From Sphingomonadales bacterium (GTDB lineage: Bacteria; Pseudomonadota; Alphaproteobacteria; Sphingomonadales; Sphingomonadaceae): a stretch of 64,000 bases of DNA. The DNA lies in contig JAGWUH010000005.1 in NCBI GenBank assembly GCA_028868535.1, positions 1 through 64,000 of the forward strand, given 5' to 3'. The position numbers and the translations under genes were made by a program. The notes under the pieces are model-generated. The model worked only from the letters and a program-made list of their open reading frames with translations. It was not told the DNA's origin and ran no database searches. Below, piece after piece: positions 7,523 to 16,111 of the stretch. Positions within the stretch are counted from its first letter, which is position 1; every line of letters starts with the position of its first letter.

Positions 7523-8929
7523 TCAGTCGCCGGTGAGGATGCGGTCGACCAGCTGCTTCGTCGTCGGCGTGAAGCCGTTCGAATAGAACGGGTCCTGCTT
7601 GAAGCGATAGGCCGCGTGCCCCGCGAACATCAGGTTCTGATCGACGTCGCCGCCGTGCGCGATCTCCTGCAGCGTCTTCTGGATGCAGAACGAACGCGGA
7701 TCGGCCAGCCGCCCGGTGGTGTAGTCGTCGTGGTCCTTCCACGACGAGAACCCGCAGTGCGACAGGCAGCCCATGCAGTCCGACTGGTCCTGCTTGATCA
7801 CCGCGCGCTCCTCGGGGGAGACGAACACCACGGTATCATCGGGGGTGCGCAGCGCCTCGGCAAAGCCCTGCGCCGCCCAGCCGCGCGCCCGTTCGAGATC
7901 GCGCGGTGCCACCCAGAAGTTCTTGCCCTTGACGCCGACGTCGAGCCGCGCGGTATGTTCGCCCGCCTCGACCCGCGAATACGGGATCTGCCGCAGCGAC
8001 CGCGCCTCCAGCGCGCGCAGGAACGAATTGCGCACCGCGCTCGAATAGAACCCGGTCGGCGAGAACCGGTGCAGCAGCACGTCGCCCGGCTCCAGGTCGC
8101 GCAGAGCGTCCTTCCAGGCCTGCGGGATCGGGCTTTCCTCGGTCAGCAACGGCCGCGTGCCGAACTGGAACGCGATCTGCCCCAGCTCCGGATTGTCGAT
8201 CCAGTGATCCCACTCGCGCAGAAACCACACCCCGCCAGCCATCACGATCGGCACCGAATCGGGCACGCCTTCGGCGCGCATCGTGTCGCGCAGCGCCTTG
8301 ACGCGCGGGTACGGGTCCTCGGGCTTCAGCGGGTCCTCGGCGTTCGACAGGCCGTTGTGCCCGCCCGCCAGCCAGGGGTCCTCGTAGACCACCGCGCCCA
8401 TCAGGTCCGCGACCTTGGAATAGGCCCGCTTCCACAGCGCCCGGAACGCCCGCGCCGAGCTGACGATCGGCAGGTAGTTGACGTTGAAGCGCGCCGCGAT
8501 CTCGGAAAGCTTGTATGGCATGCCGGCGCCGCAGGTCACGCCTGTGACCAGCCCGCGGGTCTTCTCCAGCACCCCTTCGAGCACCTGCTGCGCGCCGCCC
8601 ATCTCCCACAGCACGTTGATGTTGATCGCGCCCTTGCCGCCCGAAAGGTCGAACGCCCGCCGCACCTGCTCGACGGCGCCGTCGATGGCATAGCGGATCA
8701 GTTCCTCGTGCCGCTCGCGCCGGGTCAGTGCTTTGTAGACCTGCGGGACGATCTTGCCCTCGGCATCGTAGGAATCGGCATTCACCGCCGAAACCGTGCC
8801 GATGCCCCCGGCCGCGGCCCAGGCGCCCGAACTCATGTGGTTCGTCGCCGCCACGCCCTTGCCGCCTTCGACCAGCGGCCAGACCTCGCGGCCGCCGTAG
8901 ATGATCGGAGACAAACCCTTGAAACTCAT
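7523..8929 (-). CDS. Nitronate monooxygenase-family flavoprotein, long form
   Basis: A 468-residue FMN-dependent TIM-barrel protein of the 2-nitropropane dioxygenase / nitronate monooxygenase family. Markers: N-term P-L-V-E-G-G-K-G-V-A-A, V-T-G-V-T-C-G-A-G-M-P, and the FMN phosphate region I-V-M-A-G-G-V. It is 100 or more residues longer than bacterial nitronate monooxygenases. The added C-terminal part contains D-C-M-G-C-L-S-H-C (C-x2-C-x3-C), reminiscent of an Fe-S or metal ligand set. Related long forms include PfaD-like enoyl reductases, so the true reaction may be an enoyl or flavin reduction instead of nitronate oxidation. It is a single gene, convergent to amtB. Confidence 0.8.
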   Translation of the reverse strand: MSFKGLSPIIYGGREVWPLVEGGKGVAATNHMSSGAWAAAGGIGTVSAVNADSYDAEGKIVPQVYKALTRRERHEELIRYAIDGAVEQVRRAFDLSGGKGAININVLWEMGGAQQVLEGVLEKTRGLVTGVTCGAGMPYKLSEIAARFNVNYLPIVSSARAFRALWKRAYSKVADLMGAVVYEDPWLAGGHNGLSNAEDPLKPEDPYPRVKALRDTMRAEGVPDSVPIVMAGGVWFLREWDHWIDNPELGQIAFQFGTRPLLTEESPIPQAWKDALRDLEPGDVLLHRFSPTGFYSSAVRNSFLRALEARSLRQIPYSRVEAGEHTARLDVGVKGKNFWVAPRDLERARGWAAQGFAEALRTPDDTVVFVSPEERAVIKQDQSDCMGCLSHCGFSSWKDHDDYTTGRLADPRSFCIQKTLQEIAHGGDVDQNLMFAGHAAYRFKQDPFYSNGFTPTTKQLVDRILTGD

Positions 8930-8959
8930 TGAATCCCGCTTTCCATCTGCCGCACCCGC

Positions 8960-9712
8960 TCAGCCATTGCGCGCGGGCGGCCCTGATTGCACATGCGACG
9001 GGTCACGACACGCGCGGATCGACTCCGGCGCCGGGCGCTCGCCCACCGCCTCGAAACGCGCATAATACCCCGTTACTTCCGGTTTACGAACAAACTCGCT
9101 TAAGCGAAAGCCCACCGCGGCGAATTCGCAGAACAACTGCGCCGGCGGGATGCCGTGGCGGCTGGTGGGCCGGTCGATGTCGACGACGATCACCTGCCCG
9201 CCCGGGCGCAACGCCGGCCGCAAGTGCCACAGGAAGGCATAAGGTTCGCCGACCTCGTGGTACATGTGGACGAGGAACACGCGGTCGAAGCTGTTGCCCG
9301 GCAATCGCGGATCGGCCGCATCGCCCAACTTGATCGAAACATTGTCGAGCCGCTCGCGCGAGACGCGGTCGCCCAGCTTGGCGAGCGCCCCGCGGTCGAT
9401 GTCCTCGGCCAGCACGCGGCCCTTCTTGCCCACCCGCTGCGCGAGCCGGATGGTATAGTAGCCCTCGCCCGCACCGATGTCGGCGACGGTCATCCCCGGC
9501 GCGATCCGCGCCAGGTCCATCACCGTCTGCGCCTCGCCCTGGGCATCGCGCGTCGCCTCGGTCACCCCGCCCTGCTCGGGCGCCAGCACCGCCAGCCGCT
9601 CCGCCCGCGGGAACCCCCGCGCCGAATCCGGCCGCCCGGCATCGGGGTCCTCGCGCCGGCAGCCCCCGGCCGCCAGCGCGAGCGCGATCAGCACGGCGCC
9701 CCCCGCGCGCAT
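8960..9712 (-). CDS. Class I SAM-dependent methyltransferase with lipoprotein-like signal
   Basis: The 250-residue protein has a hydrophobic N-terminus ending A-L-A-A-G-G-C (Cys about residue 18), which looks like a weak lipobox. After it comes a class I methyltransferase core: motif I V-A-D-I-G-A-G-E-G-Y-Y-T, acidic loop E-D-I-D, and H-M-Y-H-E-V near the active site. It starts one base after the prfB stop, so expression follows prfB. A methyltransferase placed outside the cytosol would lack SAM; either the signal is not used, or the domain has another role. Homologues with this arrangement are known in sphingomonads, but no function is established to my knowledge. Confidence 0.8.
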   Translation of the reverse strand: MRAGGAVLIALALAAGGCRREDPDAGRPDSARGFPRAERLAVLAPEQGGVTEATRDAQGEAQTVMDLARIAPGMTVADIGAGEGYYTIRLAQRVGKKGRVLAEDIDRGALAKLGDRVSRERLDNVSIKLGDAADPRLPGNSFDRVFLVHMYHEVGEPYAFLWHLRPALRPGGQVIVVDIDRPTSRHGIPPAQLFCEFAAVGFRLSEFVRKPEVTGYYARFEAVGERPAPESIRACRDPSHVQSGPPARNG

Positions 9713-9713
9713 C

Positions 9714-10841
9714 CTAGTCGACGTCCTCCACGTCGACCTTCTCGCCGCTGACCCGCTGCGCCAGCGCCGCCGCCATGAACGGGTCGAGCGCGCCGTCGAG
9801 CACGTCGGACGGGGTCGGGCTGGTCACGCCGGTGCGCAGGTCCTTCACCATCTGGTACGGCTGCAGCACGTAGCTGCGGATCTGGTGCCCCCAGCCGATG
9901 TCGGTCTTGGCGGCGTGCTCGGCGCTCGCCGCTTCCTCGCGCTTGCGCATCTCCTCCTCGTAAAGCCGCGCCTTCAGCATGTTCATCGCGATCTCGCGGT
10001 TCTTGTGCTGGCTGCGATCGACCTGGCTGGCAACGATGATGCCGCTCGGCACGTGGGTGATGCGCACCGCCGAGTCGGTGGTGTTGACGTGCTGCCCGCC
10101 CGCGCCCGACGCGCGATAGGTATCGATCTTCAGGTCGGCGGGATTGACCTCGATGTTGATGTTGTCGTCGATCACCGGATAGACCCAGACCGAGCTGAAC
10201 GAGGTGTGCCGCCGCGCGCTGCTGTCATAGGGGCTGATCCGCACCAGCCGGTGCACGCCGCTCTCGGTCTTGGCATAGCCATAGGCGTTCTCGCCCTTGA
10301 CCAGGATCGTCGCGCTCTTGATCCCGGCCTGCTCGCCGGCCTGGTACTCGATCACGTCGACCTTGAAGCCGCGCTTCTCCGCCCAGCGCGTGTACATGCG
10401 CAGCAGCATCTCGGCCCAGTCCTGGCTCTCGGTGCCGCCGGCGCCGGCGTGGATCTCGACGTAGGTGTCGAAGCCGTCGGCCTCGCCCGCCAGCAGCGCC
10501 TGGACTTTGTCGGCATCGGCGCGCTCGGCCAGCGCGGCGAGCGAGTCCAGCCCCTCGCGCACGGTCGCCTCGTCGTCCTCCATCTCGCCCAGCTCGATGA
10601 ACTCGACCGCGTCGGCCATCTGCGCGGAAATGTCGCGCACCGCGCCGATCGACGCCTCCAGCCGCCGCCGCTCGCGCATCACCGCCTCGGCTTCCTTGGG
10701 ATTGTCCCACAGCTTCGGGTCCTCGACGCGCGCGTTCAGCTCGTCGAAGCGCCGCAGCGCCCGTTCCCAGTCGAGGAACTTGCGGACCAGCGCCAGCGCC
10801 GCCTCGATCCGGTCGATATGGGCCTGCCCTTCGGCACGCAT
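9714..10841 (-). CDS. prfB: Peptide chain release factor 2
   Basis: The 375-residue RF2 ends translation at UAA and UGA. The GGQ that triggers peptide release is at residues 248-250 (G-A-G-G-Q-H-V-N). The stop-codon recognition tripeptide, S-P-F in E. coli, reads S-P-Y at residues 203-205, a form I recall in alphaproteobacteria. The coding frame is continuous from ATG 10841: there is no in-frame UGA and no +1 slippage site, so the autoregulatory frameshift of E. coli prfB is absent. A longer in-frame start at 10925 is not needed by homology. Two hairpins lie in the leader. The methyltransferase gene follows one base later. Confidence 0.96.
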   Translation of the reverse strand: MRAEGQAHIDRIEAALALVRKFLDWERALRRFDELNARVEDPKLWDNPKEAEAVMRERRRLEASIGAVRDISAQMADAVEFIELGEMEDDEATVREGLDSLAALAERADADKVQALLAGEADGFDTYVEIHAGAGGTESQDWAEMLLRMYTRWAEKRGFKVDVIEYQAGEQAGIKSATILVKGENAYGYAKTESGVHRLVRISPYDSSARRHTSFSSVWVYPVIDDNINIEVNPADLKIDTYRASGAGGQHVNTTDSAVRITHVPSGIIVASQVDRSQHKNREIAMNMLKARLYEEEMRKREEAASAEHAAKTDIGWGHQIRSYVLQPYQMVKDLRTGVTSPTPSDVLDGALDPFMAAALAQRVSGEKVDVEDVD

Positions 10842-11224
10842 GACACCTGGACTCCTGCTACCCGAACCCGACGCCCCGGCCTTTCCCGGCCGGGTGGGCG
10901 AGCCACCTGGCGGATCGGGAAACATGGTCCCTCGACCATGGCGCCGGACCGGCTTCCATCAAGGCCGGGGCTCTAGCGGCATCGCCGGCAAAGTCAAAGG
11001 CCGCCGCCATCGGCGCGGCGGCAAAGCCCGGAGGGCGGCTGCCCCCCGGGCTCCCGTCACGGCGCCGGCAATGGCCCCGACGCGGCCCAACCGCCGCGCC
11101 TTCCATCTGCCGGTCGCCGCACGATTTCGGGCAACGCCCGTCAGCCCCAAGGCCAACGCGGGGCCGGGGTCAATAGGGAATGTCTCTTTTTTCAGCCACT
11201 TGCCTTGGCGCGGTGCCCGGCGCG
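10842..11224. other. 383-base gap: prfB leader with two hairpins, no gene
   Basis: No coding region is convincing here. On the prfB side two perfect stem-loops occur: CCCGGCC/GGCCGGG around TTTCCC (10875-10894) and CATGGTC/GACCATG around CCTC (10923-10940). Both would be in the transcribed prfB leader if the promoter lies further up. The rest is very GC-rich with no promoter or terminator I can support. Confidence 0.5.
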
Positions 11225-11803
11225 CTACTTGCCCTGGACGGCCGCGAGCGTCAGCTTGACGTGGTCGCGCCAATCCATGTTGGTATAGGCCAGCTTCACC
11301 GTGCCGTCGCGGCCGATGACATAGGACGTGCGGCTGGTCAGCCCGCCCATCGGAATCCCGGCCATGCTCAGCGAGACGTCGTAGGCCTTGATGATGTCCT
11401 TGCTGGCGATCGCCACCGGGAACTTGCTGCGGCATTCCTCGGTGGAGAACTTCTGCAACGTCGGCAGGTCGTCGGCCGACATGCCGACCACCGTCGCCCC
11501 CGCCTTGCGGAAATCGTCGATCGCCTCGGAGAACGCGTGTGCCTCCAGCGTGCAGCCCTTGGTGAACGCCTTCGGGTAGAAGTACAGGACCACCGGTCCC
11601 TTCTTCAGCGCCGCCTTCAGCGAGAAGTCGAACGGCTTGCCGTCCTCCGCACCCTTGGTGGTGAAGTCGGGCGCGCGGGCGCCCACCGCCAGTGCGGCCC
11701 GCGCCGGCTGGCTGGAGACGAAGGTGGCGGCCGCGACCAGCGCGGCGGGCACGGCGAGCGCGATGCTGAGCCTGCTCAGCGCGCGATGGGGGGTCTGGGT
11801 CAT
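11225..11803 (-). CDS. Exported peroxiredoxin, BCP/PrxQ type
   Basis: The 192-residue thiol peroxidase reduces hydroperoxides. The peroxidatic cysteine is C84 in A-F-T-K-G-C-T-L-E-A, and a possible resolving cysteine is C124 (T-E-E-C-R). The BCP family is normally cytosolic with about 155 residues. Here a Sec signal peptide (residues 1-36, hydrophobic A-L-A-V-P-A-A-L-V-A, cleavage near A-R-A-A) adds the extra length and points to the periplasm. The T-x3-C pattern is intact apart from F-T-K-G-C replacing the commoner T-P-G-C. It sits downstream of a small membrane protein gene on the same strand (54-base gap) and may be co-transcribed. Confidence 0.88.
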   Translation of the reverse strand: MTQTPHRALSRLSIALAVPAALVAAATFVSSQPARAALAVGARAPDFTTKGAEDGKPFDFSLKAALKKGPVVLYFYPKAFTKGCTLEAHAFSEAIDDFRKAGATVVGMSADDLPTLQKFSTEECRSKFPVAIASKDIIKAYDVSLSMAGIPMGGLTSRTSYVIGRDGTVKLAYTNMDWRDHVKLTLAAVQGK

Positions 11804-11857
11804 GGCCCGCAGGATGATACGAACCGCGCCCGCTGTCCAGCACCCGCCGCCTGCCCT

Positions 11858-12394
11858 TCAGTGCATGGCGGCGATCGCCGCGCTGCGCTTGGCATCGCGG
11901 TCGTCGTAGATGTTCGCCAGGCGCCGCTCGATCCGCACCGCCGCGTCGTCGCGCACGCCCTCCGGTGCACCTCCGGTCAGCACCGTCGGCAGCGACAGCG
12001 ACCCGCCCGGCCCCAGCTTGGTGGCGAAGTCCTGGCCGGTGGACAGCAGCCGCCGGCACTGCGCGGTCGGGGTCGATGCCTCCGGGCAGGCCCAGGCATC
12101 GGTCCACAGCTCGACCCGCATGATCATGTTCTCGGTCCGGTTCGCCACCGCCAGCGGCAGGTCGAGCCGGAACTGGCCGCCGGCGATTCGCCCCTCGGCG
12201 CCGCCGGTATCGATGACGATGCCGCCCGGCACCTGCTCCACCGCGAACGGATCGAGCGCCGAGCGCACCGCCGGCGTCGCCAGCACCAGCAGCGCGATCA
12301 CCAGCAGCGCCTGGATCGGACGCCAGCCGAACAGGCCGCGCAGCCCGCCGGCCGACTCGCCGCGCCGGAAATCCCTTGTCGGAGGCAATGCCAT
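11858..12394 (-). CDS. Conserved hypothetical single-pass membrane protein
   Basis: I do not recognise the family. The 178-residue protein has a basic N-terminus, one membrane helix (about residues 28-45, A-L-L-V-I-A-L-L-V-L-A) and a soluble domain that should lie in the periplasm. Two cysteines in that domain (A-C-P-E and Q-C-R-R) could form a disulfide. It lies between mrcA and the peroxiredoxin gene on the same strand; the 134-base gap to mrcA may hold its promoter. A role in the envelope is plausible from location only. Confidence 0.65.
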   Translation of the reverse strand: MALPPTRDFRRGESAGGLRGLFGWRPIQALLVIALLVLATPAVRSALDPFAVEQVPGGIVIDTGGAEGRIAGGQFRLDLPLAVANRTENMIMRVELWTDAWACPEASTPTAQCRRLLSTGQDFATKLGPGGSLSLPTVLTGGAPEGVRDDAAVRIERRLANIYDDRDAKRSAAIAAMH

Positions 12395-12528
12395 CTGAGC
12401 CTTTCGCGTGGTCGGCGACCGGTCCGCCCGGCGCCGCCCGGTTTATCGCACCGCCCCCTTGCCAAAGCCGGCGCGCGACGCCGGTAGGAACGCGTACGAA
12501 CGCGGTTAACCGCGCGATTGCAGGCGGA

Positions 12529-15099
12529 TCAGTAGACGCCGCCCTGCTCGGCCGCGAAATCGCCCGGCGCGGTCTCCTCGCCGCTGCCCTGCGCCGCGCT
12601 GCCACCCTCGACGCCACGGCGGATCTGGTCGAGCAGTTCCTCGCGCTTGGCCGCCAGCTGCTCCTGCCGGCTCGGCCGCTGCGGCTCGGTCTCCGGCTTG
12701 AACGCCTCCCAGATCACCCCGGCCTTGGGATCGTCGCTGGGCGCCCCGGTGAACACCCGCTGCCCGCTGACCCGGTCGATCCGCACCAGCCGCACCCCTT
12801 CGGGGGCGATGAACGGGGTATGGTCCCAGCGATCGCGCGATTCGGTGATGAACTGCTTCATGATCGGCGCGGCATACGTGCCGCCCTGGGCATAACCGCC
12901 CAGCGACTTCGGCTGGTCATAGCCGATGTAGACGCCGCCGACGATGTTGGCGCTGCCCCCCATGAACCAGACGTTGGTCGGCCCCGAGGTCGTGCCGGTC
13001 TTGCCGAACAGCGGCAGGTTGAGGTCGCGCAGCACCACCGCGGTGCCGCGCAGCACCACGCCTTCCAGCATGTGGACGACCTGGTAGGCGGTGCGCGGGT
13101 CGAGCACCTGCCGCCCCTTCGGCGCCAGCCGGGGCATCGGCTTGCCATCCCATTCGGCCATGCTGCACGCGTTGCAGCGGCGGTTGTCGGCACGCCAGAT
13201 CACCTTGCCGTTGCGATCCTGGACATAGTCGATCAGCGAAGGCGCGTATTGCACCCCCGAATTGGCCAGCGCTGCATAGGCGTTGACCATCTGCGCCACC
13301 GTCGTTTCGCCGGCACCGAGCGCGAACGACAGGTACGGCGGGTACTTGCCGATGCCGACGCGCTCGAAGGTCTTCGTCACCTTGTCCATGCCGGTGTCGT
13401 TGGCGATGTGCACGGTCATCAGGTTGCGCGACTGCTCCAGCCCCCAGCGCATCGTGTGGATGCCGCCGTTGCCCGAGTTGTCGAAGTTGCGGAAGCACTT
13501 CTGCCCCAGCGCCGCACCCTGGTAGACGCAGAACGCCTGATCCGGCACCATCGTCGCCGGGGTCATGCCGTTGTCGAGCGCGGTGGCATAGACGAACGGC
13601 TTGATCGTCGATCCCGGCTGCCGCATCGCCTGCGTCGCCCGGTTGAACGAATCCAGCCCCGAATCGAACCCGCCCTGCATCGCCAGCACGCGGCCGTTGT
13701 ACGGGCTTTCCACCACCATCCCGCCCGACACAGCCGGGATCGCGCGGACCACCCAGCCGTTCCCCTCGGGCGATGCGGCGACGACGTCGCCGGCGCGGAC
13801 CGGATCGGCCATGCCCGAAAGCGGCGCCGTCGTGCCGTCGGGGAAGCCGATCGTCGCGCTCGGCCCGCTGCGCCGCAGCACGACGCCGACGCGCCAGTCC
13901 TTGTAGGCGATCGACTTGTTCAGCCCGACCAGTTGCCGCTGCCAGTGCTCGGCATCGAGGTCGAGATGCGCGATCGGCCCCGGCCAGCCCTTGCCCGACC
14001 AGTAGCGCAGCAACCCCGCACGCAGCGCCGAAAGGCTGGCGTGCTGCAGCGCCGGGTCCATCGAGGTGCGCACCCACAGACCGCCCGCATAGATCGAATT
14101 CGGCCCGTCCTCGGCGCTCTCGCCATACTTGTCGATCAGCCGCCGCCGGACTTCCTCGACGAAATAGCCGACGGCGGCGTCATAGACCTCGACCCGGCGA
14201 GCGATCACCCCCAGCGGCTGCGCCTTGGCGGCATCGGCATCGGCGCGGCTGGCCCAGCCGTTCTTGACCATCTGGTCGAGCGCCCAGTTGCGCCGTTCCA
14301 GCGCCATCCCCGCGAACTTGGCGCGGCCATAGGTCTCGGGCGCCTTGGGCAGGATCGCCAGGAACGCCGCCTCGTGCAGCGCCAGCTTGTCGACGTCCTT
14401 GCCGAAATAGGCGCGCGCCGCCGCCTGCACGCCGAAGCTCTGCCGCCCCAGCGGGATCTCGTTGAGGTAGAGCTCGAGGATCTGCTGCTTCGACAGCACC
14501 CCCTCGATGCGCCGCGCCAGGATCATCTCCTTGAGCTTGCGGCTGACCGAGTACTCGTTGCCGATCAGGATGTTCTTGGCGACCTGCTGGGTGATCGTCG
14601 AGCCGCCGCGCGCGCGCTGGCCCGATCCGAACTTCAGCCCATAGTCGACCACCGCCTGCGCCAGCCCGATGTAGTCGACGCCGCCGTGGCTGAAGAAATT
14701 CTTGTCCTCGGCCGACAGGAAGGCGTGGATCAGCGGCTGCGGAAAATCGACATAGCGCAGCTGCACCCGCCGTTCCCGCGCATAGGAATAGACGATCGAG
14801 CCGTCGGCGCCGCGCACCATCGTCGGCAGCGGCGGCTGGTAATCGACCAGCGTGTCGGCCGAGGGCAGGTTGCGCAGCACCGCCAGCCACAGCACCGCAT
14901 AACCCAGCACCAGCGCGCCCAGCAGCGAAGCGCCGATGCGGAACAGCCAGCCCGAACGCCAGCGCGCGGCAAACCACGCCGAAACCGGCGCCAGGTGCCC
15001 GCCCAGCGCGCCCGCGCCGTCGCGCAGCCGCGACCACACGCCGCCGACCTCGCGCCGGATGCGGTAATGCCGGTTGTCGTCGGGACCCTCGTCAGCCAT
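12529..15099 (-). CDS. mrcA: Penicillin-binding protein 1A, bifunctional peptidoglycan synthase
   Basis: The 856-residue class A PBP has a cytosolic tail, one membrane anchor (about residues 52-75) and a GT51 glycosyltransferase with the catalytic Glu131 in S-A-E-D-K-N-F-F-S-H-G-G. Its transpeptidase has S497-T-I-K500 (SxxK), S557-R-N (SxN) and K700-T-G (KTG). It polymerises and crosslinks peptidoglycan in the periplasm. An OB-like insertion lies between the two catalytic domains, as in PBP1A. The amidase gene starts about 130 bases upstream on the same strand (15227), so synthesis and cleavage of the wall are encoded together. Confidence 0.95.
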   Translation of the reverse strand: MADEGPDDNRHYRIRREVGGVWSRLRDGAGALGGHLAPVSAWFAARWRSGWLFRIGASLLGALVLGYAVLWLAVLRNLPSADTLVDYQPPLPTMVRGADGSIVYSYARERRVQLRYVDFPQPLIHAFLSAEDKNFFSHGGVDYIGLAQAVVDYGLKFGSGQRARGGSTITQQVAKNILIGNEYSVSRKLKEMILARRIEGVLSKQQILELYLNEIPLGRQSFGVQAAARAYFGKDVDKLALHEAAFLAILPKAPETYGRAKFAGMALERRNWALDQMVKNGWASRADADAAKAQPLGVIARRVEVYDAAVGYFVEEVRRRLIDKYGESAEDGPNSIYAGGLWVRTSMDPALQHASLSALRAGLLRYWSGKGWPGPIAHLDLDAEHWQRQLVGLNKSIAYKDWRVGVVLRRSGPSATIGFPDGTTAPLSGMADPVRAGDVVAASPEGNGWVVRAIPAVSGGMVVESPYNGRVLAMQGGFDSGLDSFNRATQAMRQPGSTIKPFVYATALDNGMTPATMVPDQAFCVYQGAALGQKCFRNFDNSGNGGIHTMRWGLEQSRNLMTVHIANDTGMDKVTKTFERVGIGKYPPYLSFALGAGETTVAQMVNAYAALANSGVQYAPSLIDYVQDRNGKVIWRADNRRCNACSMAEWDGKPMPRLAPKGRQVLDPRTAYQVVHMLEGVVLRGTAVVLRDLNLPLFGKTGTTSGPTNVWFMGGSANIVGGVYIGYDQPKSLGGYAQGGTYAAPIMKQFITESRDRWDHTPFIAPEGVRLVRIDRVSGQRVFTGAPSDDPKAGVIWEAFKPETEPQRPSRQEQLAAKREELLDQIRRGVEGGSAAQGSGEETAPGDFAAEQGGVY

Positions 15100-15226
15100 C
15101 GCCGGTCGCTCTAGAGCATCGCGCGAAAAAATGGGAACGGGTTTTTCGCGTCATGCGGCGCACCGAAAATCCGGCCGCGCCCGAACGCCCTGCACGCCGA
15201 TCGGCTTTCTCGTCGCCGCGCCACGT

Positions 15227-16111
15227 TCACGGCGCCGCGGCGGACTGCCGCGCCAGCCACACCCGGATCGCCCTCGCGGTCGCGTCGGCGAACGCCTCGC
15301 GCCCTTCGCGCGATGCCAGCCGGGCCGCGTCCTCGGCGTTGGAGATGTAGCCGGCCTCGAACAGCACCGATGGCGTGTCGGGCGATTTCAGCACGACGAA
15401 CGCCGCCGATTGCAGCGGCCGCTCGCGGAACGTGATGCGCCCCTCCCCCTCGCGCAGGATCAGCCGCGCCAACTCGGCGGCGCGCGCCTCGGCCTGGCGC
15501 TGCGACAGGTCGACCAGGATCGCGTCGACGTCGCTGTCGCCCTTGCCCAGCACGACGCCGTTGACGGTGTCGGCCCGGTTCTCGGTCGCCGCCAGCCGCT
15601 CGGCCTCCTGGCTGCTGCCCCTGGCCGACAGGGTATAGACGGTCGCGCCCCGCGCCTCGCTGGCGCCGGCACTGTCGGCGTGGATCGACACGAACAGGTC
15701 CGCCTGCAGCCGCCGCGCGATGCCCGAACGCTCCTCCAGCAGCAGGTAGCGGTCGTCGTCGCGCGTCATCGCCACGCGCACCCCGCCCCCGGCCAGCAAC
15801 CGGTCGCGCAGCGCCCGCGCCAGCGCCAGCGTCAGGTCCTTTTCGTGCAGCCGGCCGGCACCCGCCCCGGGATCGTGTCCGCCGTGGCCCGCGTCGATCA
15901 CCACCAGCGGCCGGCTGGCGTCGAGCGGCCCCTCGATCTTCGGCAGACCCGTCTGCCCGCCCGCCGGCGGCAGTTCCAGCCGCACGACATAGCTGCGGTC
16001 CGGCCCCAGCGCGCCGAAGTGGCGATCGGCCGCGATCATCGCCGCGAACACGCCGATCGGCGCGAGCAGGACGAGCACGAGGGTCAGGCCAAGGCTGGGG
16101 ATGCGCGGCAT
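15227..16111 (-). CDS. N-acetylmuramoyl-L-alanine amidase (Amidase_3)
   Basis: The 294-residue protein cuts the amide bond between muramic acid and the peptide stem, as AmiA/B/C do at division. Zinc ligands are visible in I-D-A-G-H-G-G-H-D (H76), E90 (L-H-E-K-D) and S-I-H-A-D (H142). The catalytic Glu lies in V-L-F-E-A-G-Y-I-S-N near the end. A signal-anchor or signal peptide (residues 7-28) exports it. There is no AMIN targeting domain, so it is shorter than AmiC. ATG 16111 is used as it begins the hydrophobic signal; an earlier in-frame ATG at 16159 is possible. It precedes mrcA in a likely wall operon. Confidence 0.9.
   Translation of the reverse strand: MPRIPSLGLTLVLVLLAPIGVFAAMIAADRHFGALGPDRSYVVRLELPPAGGQTGLPKIEGPLDASRPLVVIDAGHGGHDPGAGAGRLHEKDLTLALARALRDRLLAGGGVRVAMTRDDDRYLLLEERSGIARRLQADLFVSIHADSAGASEARGATVYTLSARGSSQEAERLAATENRADTVNGVVLGKGDSDVDAILVDLSQRQAEARAAELARLILREGEGRITFRERPLQSAAFVVLKSPDTPSVLFEAGYISNAEDAARLASREGREAFADATARAIRVWLARQSAAAP

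Noticed and set aside
8960-9712. PrmC (RF glutamine methyltransferase) next to prfB
   Set aside because: The N-P-P-Y active-site motif is missing and the protein has an export-like N-terminus.
10766-10841. Programmed +1 frameshift in prfB
   Set aside because: The frame is uninterrupted through the N-terminus; there is no in-frame UGA where E. coli has one.
12376-15114. Long open frame opposite mrcA
   Set aside because: Composition is Arg/His/Pro-rich with no domain, while PBP1A on the other strand has every catalytic motif.
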